Under the pieces are notes generated by a model. It made no database searches and was not told the DNA's origin. It saw only the letters and a list, made by a program, of their open reading frames with translations. A DNA stretch of 64,000 nt from Labia minor (taxonomy: Eukaryota; Arthropoda; Insecta; Dermaptera; Spongiphoridae), in the NCBI GenBank assembly GCA_963082975.1, contig OY720344.1, positions 36,200,033 to 36,264,032 on the forward strand, given 5' to 3'. This document shows positions 12,807 through 24,279 of this stretch, one piece after another. Each line of letters begins with the position of its first letter. Positions within the stretch are counted from its first letter, which is position 1. The position numbers and the translations under genes were made by a program.

Positions 12807-13292
12807 CAGGGCCGTTCTTATCAATTTTGGCACCTAGGGCTATAAACCAAGGACCTAGGCCAGTGATTCCCAACCTTTTTTTTTTACCGCGGCATACTTT
12901 TAACGGTTTAATAATTTAGCGGCACAAAAAGAAAAAGATAAGTGTAAAAGTTTACCATTTTGGAAAAAGTGGTCCGAAAAACGGTTTATCTTTTTTTTTA
13001 GAACCATAATGAAAAAATTTAGAAAGTCGGAAATGTTTAAGAGCCTCTTATTCTCGTGGCACAGTGGTTGAGAATCAGTGGCCTAGGCATTCAAAGTGTT
13101 AAATATTTCTTTTTAATATTTCATTTCAGGTATAAATAAAATTATTTTGCTAAATGAAGTTCCTATTAATTTACATTTCAATTTTAGTTTAAGCATATTG
13201 AAAAATTCCTCATCTTTGAGTTCGTGGCGCCCCTTAAGTTACGACGCCCCTGTGCTATGCCCCAGACATCCCATAGGGTTAGTTTACCCCTG
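12807..13292. mobile_element. Probable hAT-type MITE
   Basis: The ends CAGGGCCGTTC and TTTACCCCTG resemble hAT termini (CAGGG..CCCTG). The 8-bp flanks (GTTGCTCT and ATTACGCT) agree at 5 of 8 positions. GC-richer islands sit just inside both ends and there is no coding capacity. A second small element, 12861-13080, is nested inside. Confidence 0.45.
12861..13080. mobile_element. Short hAT MITE nested in 12807-13292
   Basis: It begins CAGTGATTCCCAACC and ends GGTTGAGAATCAGTG, an imperfect inverted repeat of the type common in hAT MITEs. The 8-bp flanks ACCTAGGC and GCCTAGGC match at 7 of 8. No coding content. Confidence 0.65.
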
Positions 13293-13483
13293 ATTACGCT
13301 TAAATCAGGCATCAGGCGGCCCGCGGCTTGTGTGTACTTGATGTGTACCTTCGTGGTAAACAAGAGTGACATTCCTGGCTTAAATCTACGAACAAATAAA
13401 AATTAAATAAAAACAATTTATCTCCAATGGGAGATAATTAGAAACAGTTTTTAAAGTTTAATTCTGTTTTTTGTTTAATACAA

Positions 13484-14165
13484 TTTTTACCGACCGACGA
13501 TAGTAAGGGAGGTATTGTTTTCACACCAAATTTCACATGTGGAGATTTTTATATATCTCCACGAATCATGCATTTTCTAAACAGAAAAAAGTATTTTTAG
13601 CATGATGTCTGTCCGTCCGTCTGTCCGTCTGTCCGTCTGTCCGTCCGTCTGTCCGTCCGTCTGTCCGTCTGTCCGTCCGTATAGATGTGTACAGCTTGAA
13701 CGGCTGAACCGATTTTGATGAAATTTGGTATATTTACTTAATGCATCAGTGGGATGAATTGATCAACTTTTGGTGTATATCCGGAAACCGGAAGTGGTAG
13801 TATTAGCGATCGACGATAGGAAGGGAAGGGTTATTTTCACACCAAATTTCACATGAGGAGATTTTTTTATATATCACCACGAATCATGCACTTTGTATTG
13901 GTTTTATCCTCGGGAAAATCATATTTATTAGTTTTTTCTTGATTTAAAATTATATGACGTCATCCAGCCATTCATGACGTCACAGCCTGGTCTTACATAT
14001 ATATTATAAATAAAATAAAATTAAAAATATTTATGTTATATTCATATCTGTTTTTTATTACATTAATAGATATATTAAAATTATTTGAAATTGTTTCTGT
14101 AGCTGAAAATTAATTTACTTCAAACCGTCGGTCGGTTCGGACCTGGCCACAGGTCAACTTATTTT
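13484..14165 (+). mobile_element. HINE-1 repeat, copy 3, with the longest GTCY array
   Basis: It starts TTTTTACCGACCGACG. The (GTCC/GTCT)n microsatellite spans about 13606-13680, the longest of all copies. TGACGTCA palindromes are near 13956 and 13974. The 3' subterminal repeat CGTCGGTCGGT is near 14126, followed by the GACCTGGCCACAGGTC hairpin and AACTTATTT. Its last base abuts the first base of a HINE-2 copy. Confidence 0.8.
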
Positions 14166-14736
14166 ACTATCTCGCCAGAGATAGTATTGCGATCACGAAA
14201 ATTTTCGATGTTGAGATTTTGATGTTTTTATACGTTTTGAAGGTTCCTGAATCATTTTCACTAAGGTTGAGAAAAATGTCTGTGTGTGTGTATGTGTGTG
14301 TAAACGGTTTGAGCTAGAATGATGAAATTTGGTACATGGACATTATTCAAAATTCATAGTTTTCTATCAACTTTTGAGAAATGTAGCTCAACCGGAAGAG
14401 GGTCATTACCTACAACGTTTTGATTTTTTTTCCTCTAAAGTGACCGTAAAAATAAAAATATATGTTTGATAATTTTTCACATGATTAATAATTGTATAAA
14501 ACTGCTATATATAGAATTTCAGCTTGATTGAATTGCTGAAAGTACCAGAATTAATTTTTTAACACTGCAAATCTCACGCTCCAACACGTGCCATGGTGCC
14601 ATCAATAAAAAGCCAAACATGCGCTGGTTTAATATTTATTATTTATAACTAATTATAAATTTAATTTAAATATAATATAATATGATAATTAATCCAATTC
14701 AAATTTGCGAGATAGTCGAGTGGAGACACTCCAGCT
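14166..14736 (+). mobile_element. HINE-2 repeat, copy 1
   Basis: The second interspersed family starts ACTATCTCGCCAGAGATAGT and ends with the inverted GCGAGATAGT, followed by the stem-loop GAGTGGAGACACTC and CAGCT. A (TG)n microsatellite is near 14278-14300. It matches 29775-30375 over its whole length and 25736-26088 in part. No coding capacity. The plan (subterminal inverted repeats, microsatellite, 3' hairpin) parallels HINE-1, although the sequences are unrelated. Confidence 0.75.
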
Positions 14737-17678
14737 AATTTAAATATGTATTAAATATTACGTATTATAAATATAATAGAATCTGGTGTTTATTTTTACA
14801 TTCTTTCGTAATAATTCCTTATAGAATTAGATTTAATTTCAATATTTAAAGATCACTTGTCTCACTCACCTACGCATTATTCTTTTTTATGTTAATGTTA
14901 AATTATTAATATATATGATATAATTTTTTGAAATGGTTTGCTGATTTTGTCAATGATTTTTATTTGTCTATGTTTATGAAGGTGTCAAGAGGTGGGTGAC
15001 TCACACAAAAGACTAGCTAATAAATCATTATTTCTCTTACTTATATAGTAAAGAAACGTTTATTTTTTTTCCTTGTATCCGCCTTCAGAATCGAAATCTT
15101 CCATTGAAATTCGTCAAAGCAAAGTTTTCTGGTGTATAGTAACAAACCAACAACCATTAGGGCCTTTATTTTAACATTCATGGGATTCGATTTCGAATGG
15201 CTGCATTAAATTTCTTTCGAGCTATGTCGAAGTTCGTTCGAATTCCTTCAGGCTTGGCTTAGTGGGGATGGGAGTAAATTTTATTTACCATGGTGCTTAT
15301 GATGGAAGATGGGAAGGGAGTTTTTCATAAATGCATATCATCCTTTATTTCCTTTCCAAGTTTGATTCCGATGGAATATCTAACGAGAGAGATAGCAATA
15401 ATATTAATCTCATCAGATCAAATATGCAAGCAGATTTTTCAAAATTAAAATATTAATCAATTATGTTTTTTTTATATATATTTTTCACAATAAAGATTCC
15501 GATATATTTCGACATTTGTGTTTAAATTTTTATTAATTTTTTCCTATATTTTGTAATGTATATATATATATATATTAAAATAAAAAATAAATTTCAATTA
15601 AAATTATAATCAAATAATAATTTGGAATCCAAGACAAATTAAAATTTTCGATTTATGACATTCAATAATAAATAAAATATTCAAACATCAAATTTCAATT
15701 GAAAATATTAATAATGATAAGATAAAAAAAAAATAAAATTAATTAATTAAATTAATCAATAGTTAAATGAAATAAAAAACTAGATTTAATATGTAAGTAT
15801 ATAATAACAAACATCATATAAAGTAAATATTTATTTTATATTAATTAGTATAAGAAAGGCTCATATTTTTTTTTCTTAATTGAAAGATTACACAAAGAAA
15901 TTAGTGAAAAATTGAAAAAATGTATCATGATTTTTAATTATTGAATTAAAAAATGACACACTACAAACTTCTAGTAAACATAGATTTGCTTAATAAATAA
16001 TTATTAATTTGAGAATTTTTGTAACTAAAAAATATCCATTAATACTTTCTCACATTTTAATTAATAAAAATATATTTGTATTTATATTTTAAATTCATAA
16101 ACAATAAGTATAATTATTCTAATATTGAAATTTGTTTTTATTTCTTGAACTCTTTCAATGGGTATCATGGATTCTGTTGTGAACTAACCTCACACAGCTA
16201 TTCTTATATTATATTATTTTATATATAATACACAATTTTGAATAATTAATATCTAATTGCATTTAGTAATTATTATACATTTTTAGATAAATATTAAAAA
16301 AATAAGAAATATAAGGGTATCTTGTTCTATAAAATTTTAAAAAATCTTGCAAATATTCTATTATCTCTTTTGCCATTAAATTTAATTGTGTAAGTTCGGT
16401 CTAAATAATTTATTTATAAGTTTAAATAATAAAAATTATTCATTCATTTTTTTTTCAAATAAAAAAAAAATTTTTCTTTCAGCATTTTAGGATGATCATC
16501 TTCTTTTTTCTTCTATATTTAACTATCGCAAAAGTTAAAGCTAAAGGTAAAGCTAAAAATTAAAAAGATAATATTTTTAATTGTAATTGTAGTTTTCAGG
16601 TAGGTATTTAATATTTAATAGAAGGGAAGATAAATTCATATAATAAGGAGGAAGGTAGGAGATTTAATAAGATCCTGTTTACATCTTTCAGGCAATTTTT
16701 TTATTTCCAAATTTTATCTCATCAGTCCTTCCTACCCTCTCTCTCTTTTTATTCAATAGACTTAATAATTTTAAAGGTTTCTTTGGCAACTAATTAATTA
16801 TTTTGATGGATTTTCGAAAACAGGTTTCATTCGGCACAGAGCCACTTCTTAATTGAAGTATTAAATATCACATCTGGTGTAAATTAATAATTACTTTGTG
16901 AAGCCCACAGGGGTAGAAAAGAGAGGCCTTTACAAATAGATTTTGGAAGAAATTTTAATTAATCTTATCAATTTAGTTATCTAATGGAAACTCATTTCAT
17001 TGATCACCCTGAACCCTTCGAAATCGACAGCCCTCTTCATTTTATTCATTTTCCTACCAAGCCATTTTACCTTTATTTTATTTACGTAAATATATTCCTT
17101 AAAATATTAATATCATCAACATTATTATTCTTCATTCGTTTTTAAAATATTCTATTAGCTAATCTATTCTATTATTAACTGTAATAAAATATTTATATAA
17201 CTATTTTGAGTGAAAATTAGATCGGATTGGCTTGACTTTCGGAGCTTTAGCTTAAATAGTTGTGCTAATTGGTCAAGTTGAGGCTAGATCTTCTTATCCT
17301 AACTAATTGACTTAAACATGCACAATTAACAAATAAATTTCAAACATCTACATTTGTATTGCATTATGAATGTGACATGAATTAACAATATCTATATTTG
17401 TGATATAATAAGAATATTCTCATATTTCATTAGTAAAAATGATAAATATAATTATTAATTAAAAAAAAAAGTGGAGGTAGATTTTAGTGATATGATAAAA
17501 AAGGTAGCTTAGAATTTCATTATTTTATTTTTATTTAATATTATATGATTATATATATTATATTATATATATATATATTTCAGATTGACGAGGTTAATAA
17601 ACCATAGGATAGAAAAAAAGTAAGCCTGATCATAATATAAATATTCATATATTTTCTATATTTGTAATAATCTAATAA
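14737..17678. other. AT-rich intergenic DNA, nothing recognised
   Basis: A slightly G+C-richer patch at about 15095-15350 has no convincing exon. An (AT)n tract lies near 15560. No transposon ends or RNA genes are recognised. Confidence 0.4.
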
Positions 17679-18513
17679 CCAGCTGGTCAGAGCGCCTTCG
17701 GCGCTCTTCACAGCTGGACGGGGTCTCCGCCCCCTGTACCCCAGAGTGGTACATCGTAATTGGTTAGAAGTAGTAAAAGGTTTTCATCCATTTTGTTTCA
17801 ATCATTATATTACTTAAAACATTCATTTCTTTTTGTGTTCCTCTTTGTCACTAAATATTTTTTCTTATCACTATTAATTTCAAACCTCCATTAATTTTTC
17901 CTCGCTATCTGTAATTGCAATTGCCGAATCTCTTATAATATTTAAGACGTCTGCTTAGCCTAACTTTTCAATTTTTTTATTTAATTGCATTTCGAGTGAT
18001 TTTTTCCCAATTTGTGTAATTACATACTCACAACATGCAACATATAATTGGCCGTGGGAAAAACATGGGGATTGCAAATGAACTCCGCAGCACTTGAGTG
18101 TCTGGCCCTGAGCTTTGTTGATAGTATGTTTGTTTCCTTAGAACCTTTACCTCCACAAAACATACCCACATTGCACTTTTATAATATATACTGGGACCCT
18201 GAGCCTTGGTTCGGTACTTAAGTTAAAAAAATGATTCATTATTATTGGATTTGGCTGGTAATATTAATACCTGGGACACCGAGCTCTCGCTCTACCCTTT
18301 GAAAAATATTGATATACAATTCTTTAATTATTTATTACAATTATTAAATGTTACACATTTGCATCAATCTGATTAAAATGAATGAACTTGTGCTCCTCAA
18401 TAATACATAAATATATAATAAATATATATATTTTTTTCTATAGTGTTTTTTTGAAAAACTGTTTAGCGCCCCAAGTGGTTATAAAACAAACAATTTTAGC
18501 TAGTATAATAAGA
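17679..18513 (-). mobile_element. Helitron remnant with helicase fragment
   Basis: On the minus strand this runs from TCTTATTATACTAG at 18513 to a perfect hairpin (GAGCGCC, GAA, GGCGCTC) followed by TGACCAGCTGG at 17679. TC at the 5' end, hairpin plus CTRR at the 3' end, and A and T as the flanking host bases are all canonical Helitron features. The interior encodes the C-terminal piece of a PIF1-like helicase (see 18020-18128). The element is closely related to 61582-62745 in the opposite orientation. Confidence 0.8.
18020..18128 (-). pseudogene. Helitron PIF1-like helicase, C-terminal fragment
   Basis: The minus-strand frame reads [17 protein letters not shown] followed by [14 protein letters not shown]. 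This is the conserved C-terminal motif block of Helitron helicases, including the Gln-rich KAQGQT motif VI neighbourhood and the HGQLYVA stretch. The expected SR after VAC is lost (the frame continues CEYV). No Rep (HUH) domain or helicase motifs I-III are found, so it is a fragment. Confidence 0.85.
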
Positions 18514-18845
18514 TTAATTTCTATTCGACACTATTTTCACTCCTTATGGTAGCGGCCCAGTCGATGATGTTATATGGATCGTTAATTAACCATTAACCAT
18601 TCACCGAACCATTCAAATAATAACATACAAACAGAAAAGTAGGCGTGTTGATATAAAATATATACCTGTGACACCGAACTATCACTCGACCCTTTAACCA
18701 ATTTATACAATTTATTTTTATATACTTTAAAAATTTTACAATTTTTTAATTTAATCAGTAAATTAATTATATATTATTATTATTATTTGTGTTTCCGGCA
18801 TTTTGAAAATCGTATGATTCCTTTTTGATTTTTTTTTCATCAGCT

Positions 18846-19100
18846 TCGGGGTCACCACTTGTTAATTTTTAATTAATAACAACAAAGATTATTTATTTAT
18901 TCTTACACTTTTTATTTAAGCCAAAGCTTTGTACATGTTAGTTTATAATAATGTTTACTAATACATCTCATTAATCAACAATTAACAACCTAATTAATTA
19001 TACCAAAAAATATAAACAACTTAATATTTATGATAAAAATAAAATTGCCTTAAAATCTAAAATTTATTACAATTATTATAATTCATAATTATTTATTTTC
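18846..19100 (-). mobile_element. LTR remnant with a tRNA-Trp-type primer-binding site
   Basis: The minus strand contains TGGTGACCCCGA at 18857-18846, complementary to the 3' end of arthropod tRNA-Trp (TCGGGGTCA plus CCA). Immediately upstream on the minus strand lies AT-rich DNA with AATAAA signals, as expected of an LTR R-U5 region. A tRNA-Trp primer is typical of the CsRn1 clade of Ty3/gypsy elements. The LTR 5' end and internal genes are not recognisable. Confidence 0.45.
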
Positions 19101-21640
19101 TAATGAATTATTATTAATGTTATTATTTTATTAATTTAAAAATTAAATTATTTTTAATTCTCCTACTATATATCGAATCGAATATAAAGATAAATCTTCA
19201 AAACGTGTGAAACAAATCAAATATATGAATATAATATAAATATAATATAATATAACATATTTTAAATAAGAACCCAAAAACAAATAAATGTTTTATCTAA
19301 TACTAATACTAATTGAATATTTAGTATATAATATTTTATAATAATTATATACCGGAGTATAATAAATTGATAACGTCATTTAATTCTCCTATATATCGAA
19401 TCGAATATAAAGATAAATCTTCTACTAAACATTGTGTAAAAAAAATCAAATATGAATATAATATAAATATTTTTAATTTTATTTTAAGAATAGATATATA
19501 TATCTCACAGGCGGTGGTTGTGACGTCATCCATATATTATAAATTTAAATTAAGAAGAACTAATAAGGATGTAGTTTTCCAGAGATGTGATCAATAAAAC
19601 TCAATTTTTCTTTATAAATACTATCTCTCGTGTGAATTTCAAAAAAATCGTTAGAGCGGTTTTTGAAAACAATGAAACAAACAAACAATTTTTACTCGTA
19701 TAAGAAGATAAGATATTATAAGTATAGTTGGTTGCATATCATTTAGGCAATTATTTATCAAATTTAATTTTTTTTCCTAAATAAATAAATAAATATTATT
19801 GATTTTGATGAGATAAAATATAGATTCTTTACTTATTAAAATGTTCCATTTTTTAATTTTAATAATTTTTAAATTTTATTGGAAATTAAATGTATTTATA
19901 TTGGAAAATTTTATGGTATTTGAGTTGGGGATCTTTGTCAGAAATAATTTATATTAAAAAATAATACTTTCTAGTTCTATGAATATATTTTTAAAAACCA
20001 ATTTACCAAACTTGTTTAACTCCCTTAAGTTTAACAATTAAATTTTAAAAACGTTTAAAGTATAAATTTAGTGTTAAAATTTTTTTAATTTTTTTTAGAA
20101 AATAATGTCATATAAATAAATATCTTATAATATTAGATATTGTTAAATAAAAAATGATATATACAAATTGATAATGCTTAAAGTTGTTCTATCTTTAAAA
20201 ATAATTATTTCATTAATTTAATATTTATTCACTGTGGATATTTGAGTGAAAATTATAAAAAAAGAAAATTACTGTAGTAGTTTGTTTAAATTTAACGTTA
20301 GTATTTTTAAGTGAAAGTGAAAACGTTGTTGTTTTTCATCCAATTGAGAGAGATATTGTAGGCTGACGAGTGATTCTTTTGCCAAGTGTCGTATGGGGGA
20401 GGTTGGCTCGTGATGATGATTTATAATTTGAATCATAAGAACGGAGATCCGTTGGTTACATGTGCGGTGACGTTGTGACCGATTGGGCTCTAGGCCAGAT
20501 CACTTTTAGGCAAGCGGAGATTCCCTCAGGACATCATCACCGATCACAATCCTCTACGAGAACTGATCACCTGCTAATGTCAATGAAAATCCATCTAGCA
20601 TAAATGGGTTTCTCACCAAAAGTTTATCGACAACCTCTTAACAAAACATTTAACATAATAAAAAAAAAAGAAATAATAAAGAAAAAATTGTATAAATTTG
20701 CCATATATATATAGTGCCTTGTTCGCCGAGCCAATCATTAAAAAAAATTATTCCTTATTATCGGGTTTGGCTGATAATATTAATAAATTCGTTGGGGCGT
20801 TTATAATGACATTCCTCTTTTCTACTATTCTTATCTTATAATCTCACTTTATTTATTAAAAGCTGTGTGCTGTGTTGATTTGAGACTATTTTCTCTCCAT
20901 TTATTCATACATGTTCAACACAATGAATTCAAAATTATTAGTATTAATTCTAGCAATTGACAAAGAAAATTATTCACATATAATTTTTTTCTTTTTATTT
21001 ATAATAATCAAATATCATTTAAATTATTTTTAAATTAATATTAATTAAAGAAAGAAATTGTTTTTAAAATATAAATAAAATGTTAACAATTTTCAAGAAA
21101 GAAAGACAAGATAATATACACTTACAATGTTTGCAAGACTAATAAGATAAATTTTAGTTTAATATATAAATTTTAAACTATCAAGCCGTGTAATTTAAAA
21201 GAACATAAATTTAAAAAAATAGTCATAAAACATACAGCCCTTAAACATACGTATTAATGCACTGAAAGACTGAGAATTATAGCCAGTGGATATAACATAA
21301 TATATATTTCGTAATTTACAAAATATTATTAAAATAAATATTTTTAATTTTAATTTACTTATAATATTTTGTATTTAAGGAAGCGATGTATGACGTAGTT
21401 GCTGAGGACATTTAAATTATCTATTTTAAATTGAGAAAAAACTAACAAAGATGATTTTTCCCGAGGCCAGACCAAAACAGATCCATTTCTCTTTATAAAA
21501 ATTATCTATGGTGTGAATTTCAAAAAAATCCTTAGAGCAGCTTAATATCTCAAAAATACAAATATATATAAAATTTTGCTAGTATAATAAGATAAGATAT
21601 ATACATTATAAATATCTCTCGATTAATTTTTTAACATGAG
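19101..21640. other. AT-rich DNA with diverged repeat pieces
   Basis: Segments near 19158 and 19384 are direct repeats of each other (ATCGAATCGAATATAAAG). Pieces at about 19500-19720 and 21360-21600 share motifs with HINE-1 (GTGACGTCATCC; TTTTTCCCGAGG) and end, on the minus strand, with sequence like TCTTATTATACTAGC, the 5' end seen in the Helitron at 18513. A G+C-richer patch at 20340-20640 has no exon I can defend. Confidence 0.4.
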
Positions 21641-21650
21641 ATATATATAG

Positions 21651-22121
21651 ACTTGCCATACGTCCCGGTTTCGCCGGGACAGTCCCGGATATACTGGGTT
21701 GTCCCGCCCGGTTGTTGAAATTATCCCGGTTTAGATTCAGGGCACAGTTTCTTGGAAATAATTGAGCAAAATTATTAGTTCAGAGAATGATTAATCTGCT
21801 CTTGTGTGATTAGTAACGTTTTGGCAAGTAACACAGTAATACAAATTTTTTGAACCAAAATTTTCATTGGGAAAAACCAAATGTGAGGCTATAATATTAA
21901 ATGTAATAGCACCTTTGGCGCTGGAAGAATTAAAGAATGATTTAATAAATGCAAATTTTGTTGCACTAAGTATGGATGCTTATTATCTATTCTATATTTT
22001 AAGTGTTTTTTACATTACTGTTTTCATAACCCCCTCCCCCCCCCCGAAACCGACATCCCTAAACCTAAAGTAAAATAGACAGAACTGTCCCGGTTGGTCC
22101 GTGAAAAAATATGGCAACCCT
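21651..22121 (+). mobile_element. hAT relic with transposase fragment
   Basis: Inverted ends CTTGCCATA and its counterpart TATGGCAA enclose GC-rich subterminal blocks (TCCCGG motifs on both sides). Inside, at about 21867-21985 plus strand, a frame encodes KCEAIILNVIAPLALEELK and then FVALSMDA, matching BED-finger/hAT transposases just before the catalytic Asp (MDAS). The frame then breaks. The BED finger and most of the RNase-H-like fold are missing, so this is a non-autonomous deletion derivative. Confidence 0.65.
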
Positions 22122-22846
22122 AGATATATACAATAGAAAATTTATTAATGCAAATATTTCTTTTCAATTTTTACTTTTTGTAATTTTTTTTAAATTTTAT
22201 ATTAAAAATCTATAATTTTTGTATAATATGGCATGGTATCTTGTTTTTTTTAACATATTTAAAAATAAAAAAAATGATTTTTCTTACTTTAATTCTTTTT
22301 GTTATTATTATTAGTATAATATTATTAAGAATTTTTTTTAATATTGTATCTCATAACATATTTTTATTTGTATTGGATTTTTTTAATTGTTCTTGATTTT
22401 TTGAAATAATAATAATAGAATAATTATATTTTCAATCGTTTTAAATTTTTTATAATGATTTCCTTTAAATAAAAAAAAATTATAAAATATCTATTATCAA
22501 AAACAATATGCCTGTTAATAAATTATATTTGTGCAAATTGCTGTTATTTCGAGTAATATAGTCAAACACACAAATATCTATACATTCATTCATTTTTATA
22601 GATATAGATAGAGGAAAATTACCTTTTATGAGATACAGTCCTAATATGAGATAGCCCTACCGCCTCTGTGTGACTAACTTCCATACGGATTCCCTATTCA
22701 ATGATTCCTAGGGATGAATTATAACCAGGAAATAACAAATTACCTCTTTTTACAATTCCTAAGGCGAGCAATAGTATTAATTGCTTCCAAGTGGTAAAAT
22801 AAATATTTTTATACTCACTTTTCGACAATATTTAATACAATCTATA

Positions 22847-24279
22847 CTTGGGTGCAGCTAAATCGACTCAACCCATAAGCGTGTATACAAAGTCTTATTT
22901 TTTTGTAATGGCTAAGCATGCATATATTTTTAAAGCTTTATTTATTTAGCTTTACATTGATATCAATATCAAGCAAATTGGTTGATTTCTTTTTAAATTA
23001 TTGGATCTGAATGACTGAACTGGAAAAAATGATGTTACTAGTTACCGCTACTGTTTATTTGCAATTGCCTTATAAAATTCCATACAACCAATTATCCTTA
23101 TTAATCGTATTTCAAATGTTGATTGGATTAAATTTACACTGGTGGCATTACTCGGAGACCAAATACCCGCTGTTGCCGGTCCACGTCTGAGAGGGATGAC
23201 CGCTTTATTGTCACGACGTCTCTCCGAAATCACCACCTCACTGCCGTAAGTATCCAGTTGTAGCCGAGAGTAGTTCCAGGTGTGGCTGTCAGTCAGGGGT
23301 CAGTGAGAAGACGCTTAAAGGAAGCCAACCTTACGTCCAAAAGACCTACCACTGGCCTGAAATTAATCACAGCCCACCGTTAGTCTGTTTTTCCTTCCAA
23401 GGAAATGCCACCCCAAATCATGCAGGAACCACCATCACCAGCATTGGGAAAACCTCTCACACGACTTCTTCAGTCACTACCATAAATTCACTCTCTGCAC
23501 TCATCAGTGAATAGAACTGCTCTCCATTGGTTAATACTCCATTTGAGATGCTCTCGAGCAAATTGAAGTCGAGCTTTAAGGTAGGCTGTGGTTAATTTCA
23601 GGCCAGTAGCAGGTCTTTTGCAAGTGAAGTTGGCTTCCTTCAAGCGTCTTCTCACTGTCCCCTGACTGACAGCCACACCTGGAACTACTCTCGGCTACAG
23701 CTGGATACTTACAGCAGTGAGGTGGTGATTTCGGAGAGACATCGTGACAATAAAGCGGTCATCCCTCTCAGACGTGGACCGGCAACAGCGGGTATTTGTT
23801 CTCCGAGTAATGCCACCAGTTTACTGAAATCTCCTGTAGACTCTTGAGACAGCATACTGACAGAGTTCAACAGAGGAGCGACTTCTCTTTGGCAATGACC
23901 CTGCTCTATCAAAACAACAACTTGAGCGGCAACCTGTGACTTTGTATACATGATTTTCTAATAAAAATGGTGTCAATTTGTGTAAATTTATTCCAATCAA
24001 CATTTGAAATGCGATTAATAAAGATAATTGGTTGTATGAAATTTTATAAGGCAATTTCAAATAAACAGTAGCGGTAGTAACATCATTTTTTCCAGCTCAG
24101 CCATTCAGATCACATAATTTAAAAAGTAATCAACCAATTTTCTTGATATTGATATCAATGTGAAACTAAATAAATAAGCTTTAAAATATATGCATTATAT
24201 AAATATCGGCTTAGCCATTTCAAAAAAATAAGACTTCGTATACGCGCTTATGGGTTGAGTCGATTTAGTTGCACCTAAG
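22847..24279 (-). mobile_element. Tc1-like foldback element with long inverted arms
   Basis: The outer ends are inverted repeats starting CTTGGGTGCAGCTAAATCGA at 22847, with the complement ending at 24279. The arms continue inward for roughly 500 bp (left) and 690 bp (right) as near-identical inverted copies, with an extra ~160 bp in the right arm. The minus strand carries Tc1-type transposase pieces: VSQGTVRRRLKEANF and WRAVLFTDEC at 23488-23676, then GSCMIWGGISLEGKTD at about 23385-23440. The left arm repeats the N-terminal part in the plus direction. The structure is a truncated Tc1 copy joined to an inverted second copy. Frameshifts make it inactive. Confidence 0.8.

Noticed and set aside
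13606-13680. GTCC/GTCT array as a CRISPR-like or satellite locus
   Set aside because: It is the internal microsatellite of the HINE-1 repeat and recurs at the same place in every long copy.
20460-20590. Plus-strand stretch reading DIITDHNPLREL, reminiscent of a retrotransposon RNase H motif
   Set aside because: Only a dozen residues fit, a stop lies just upstream and another follows directly. No other RT or RNase H motif is nearby.
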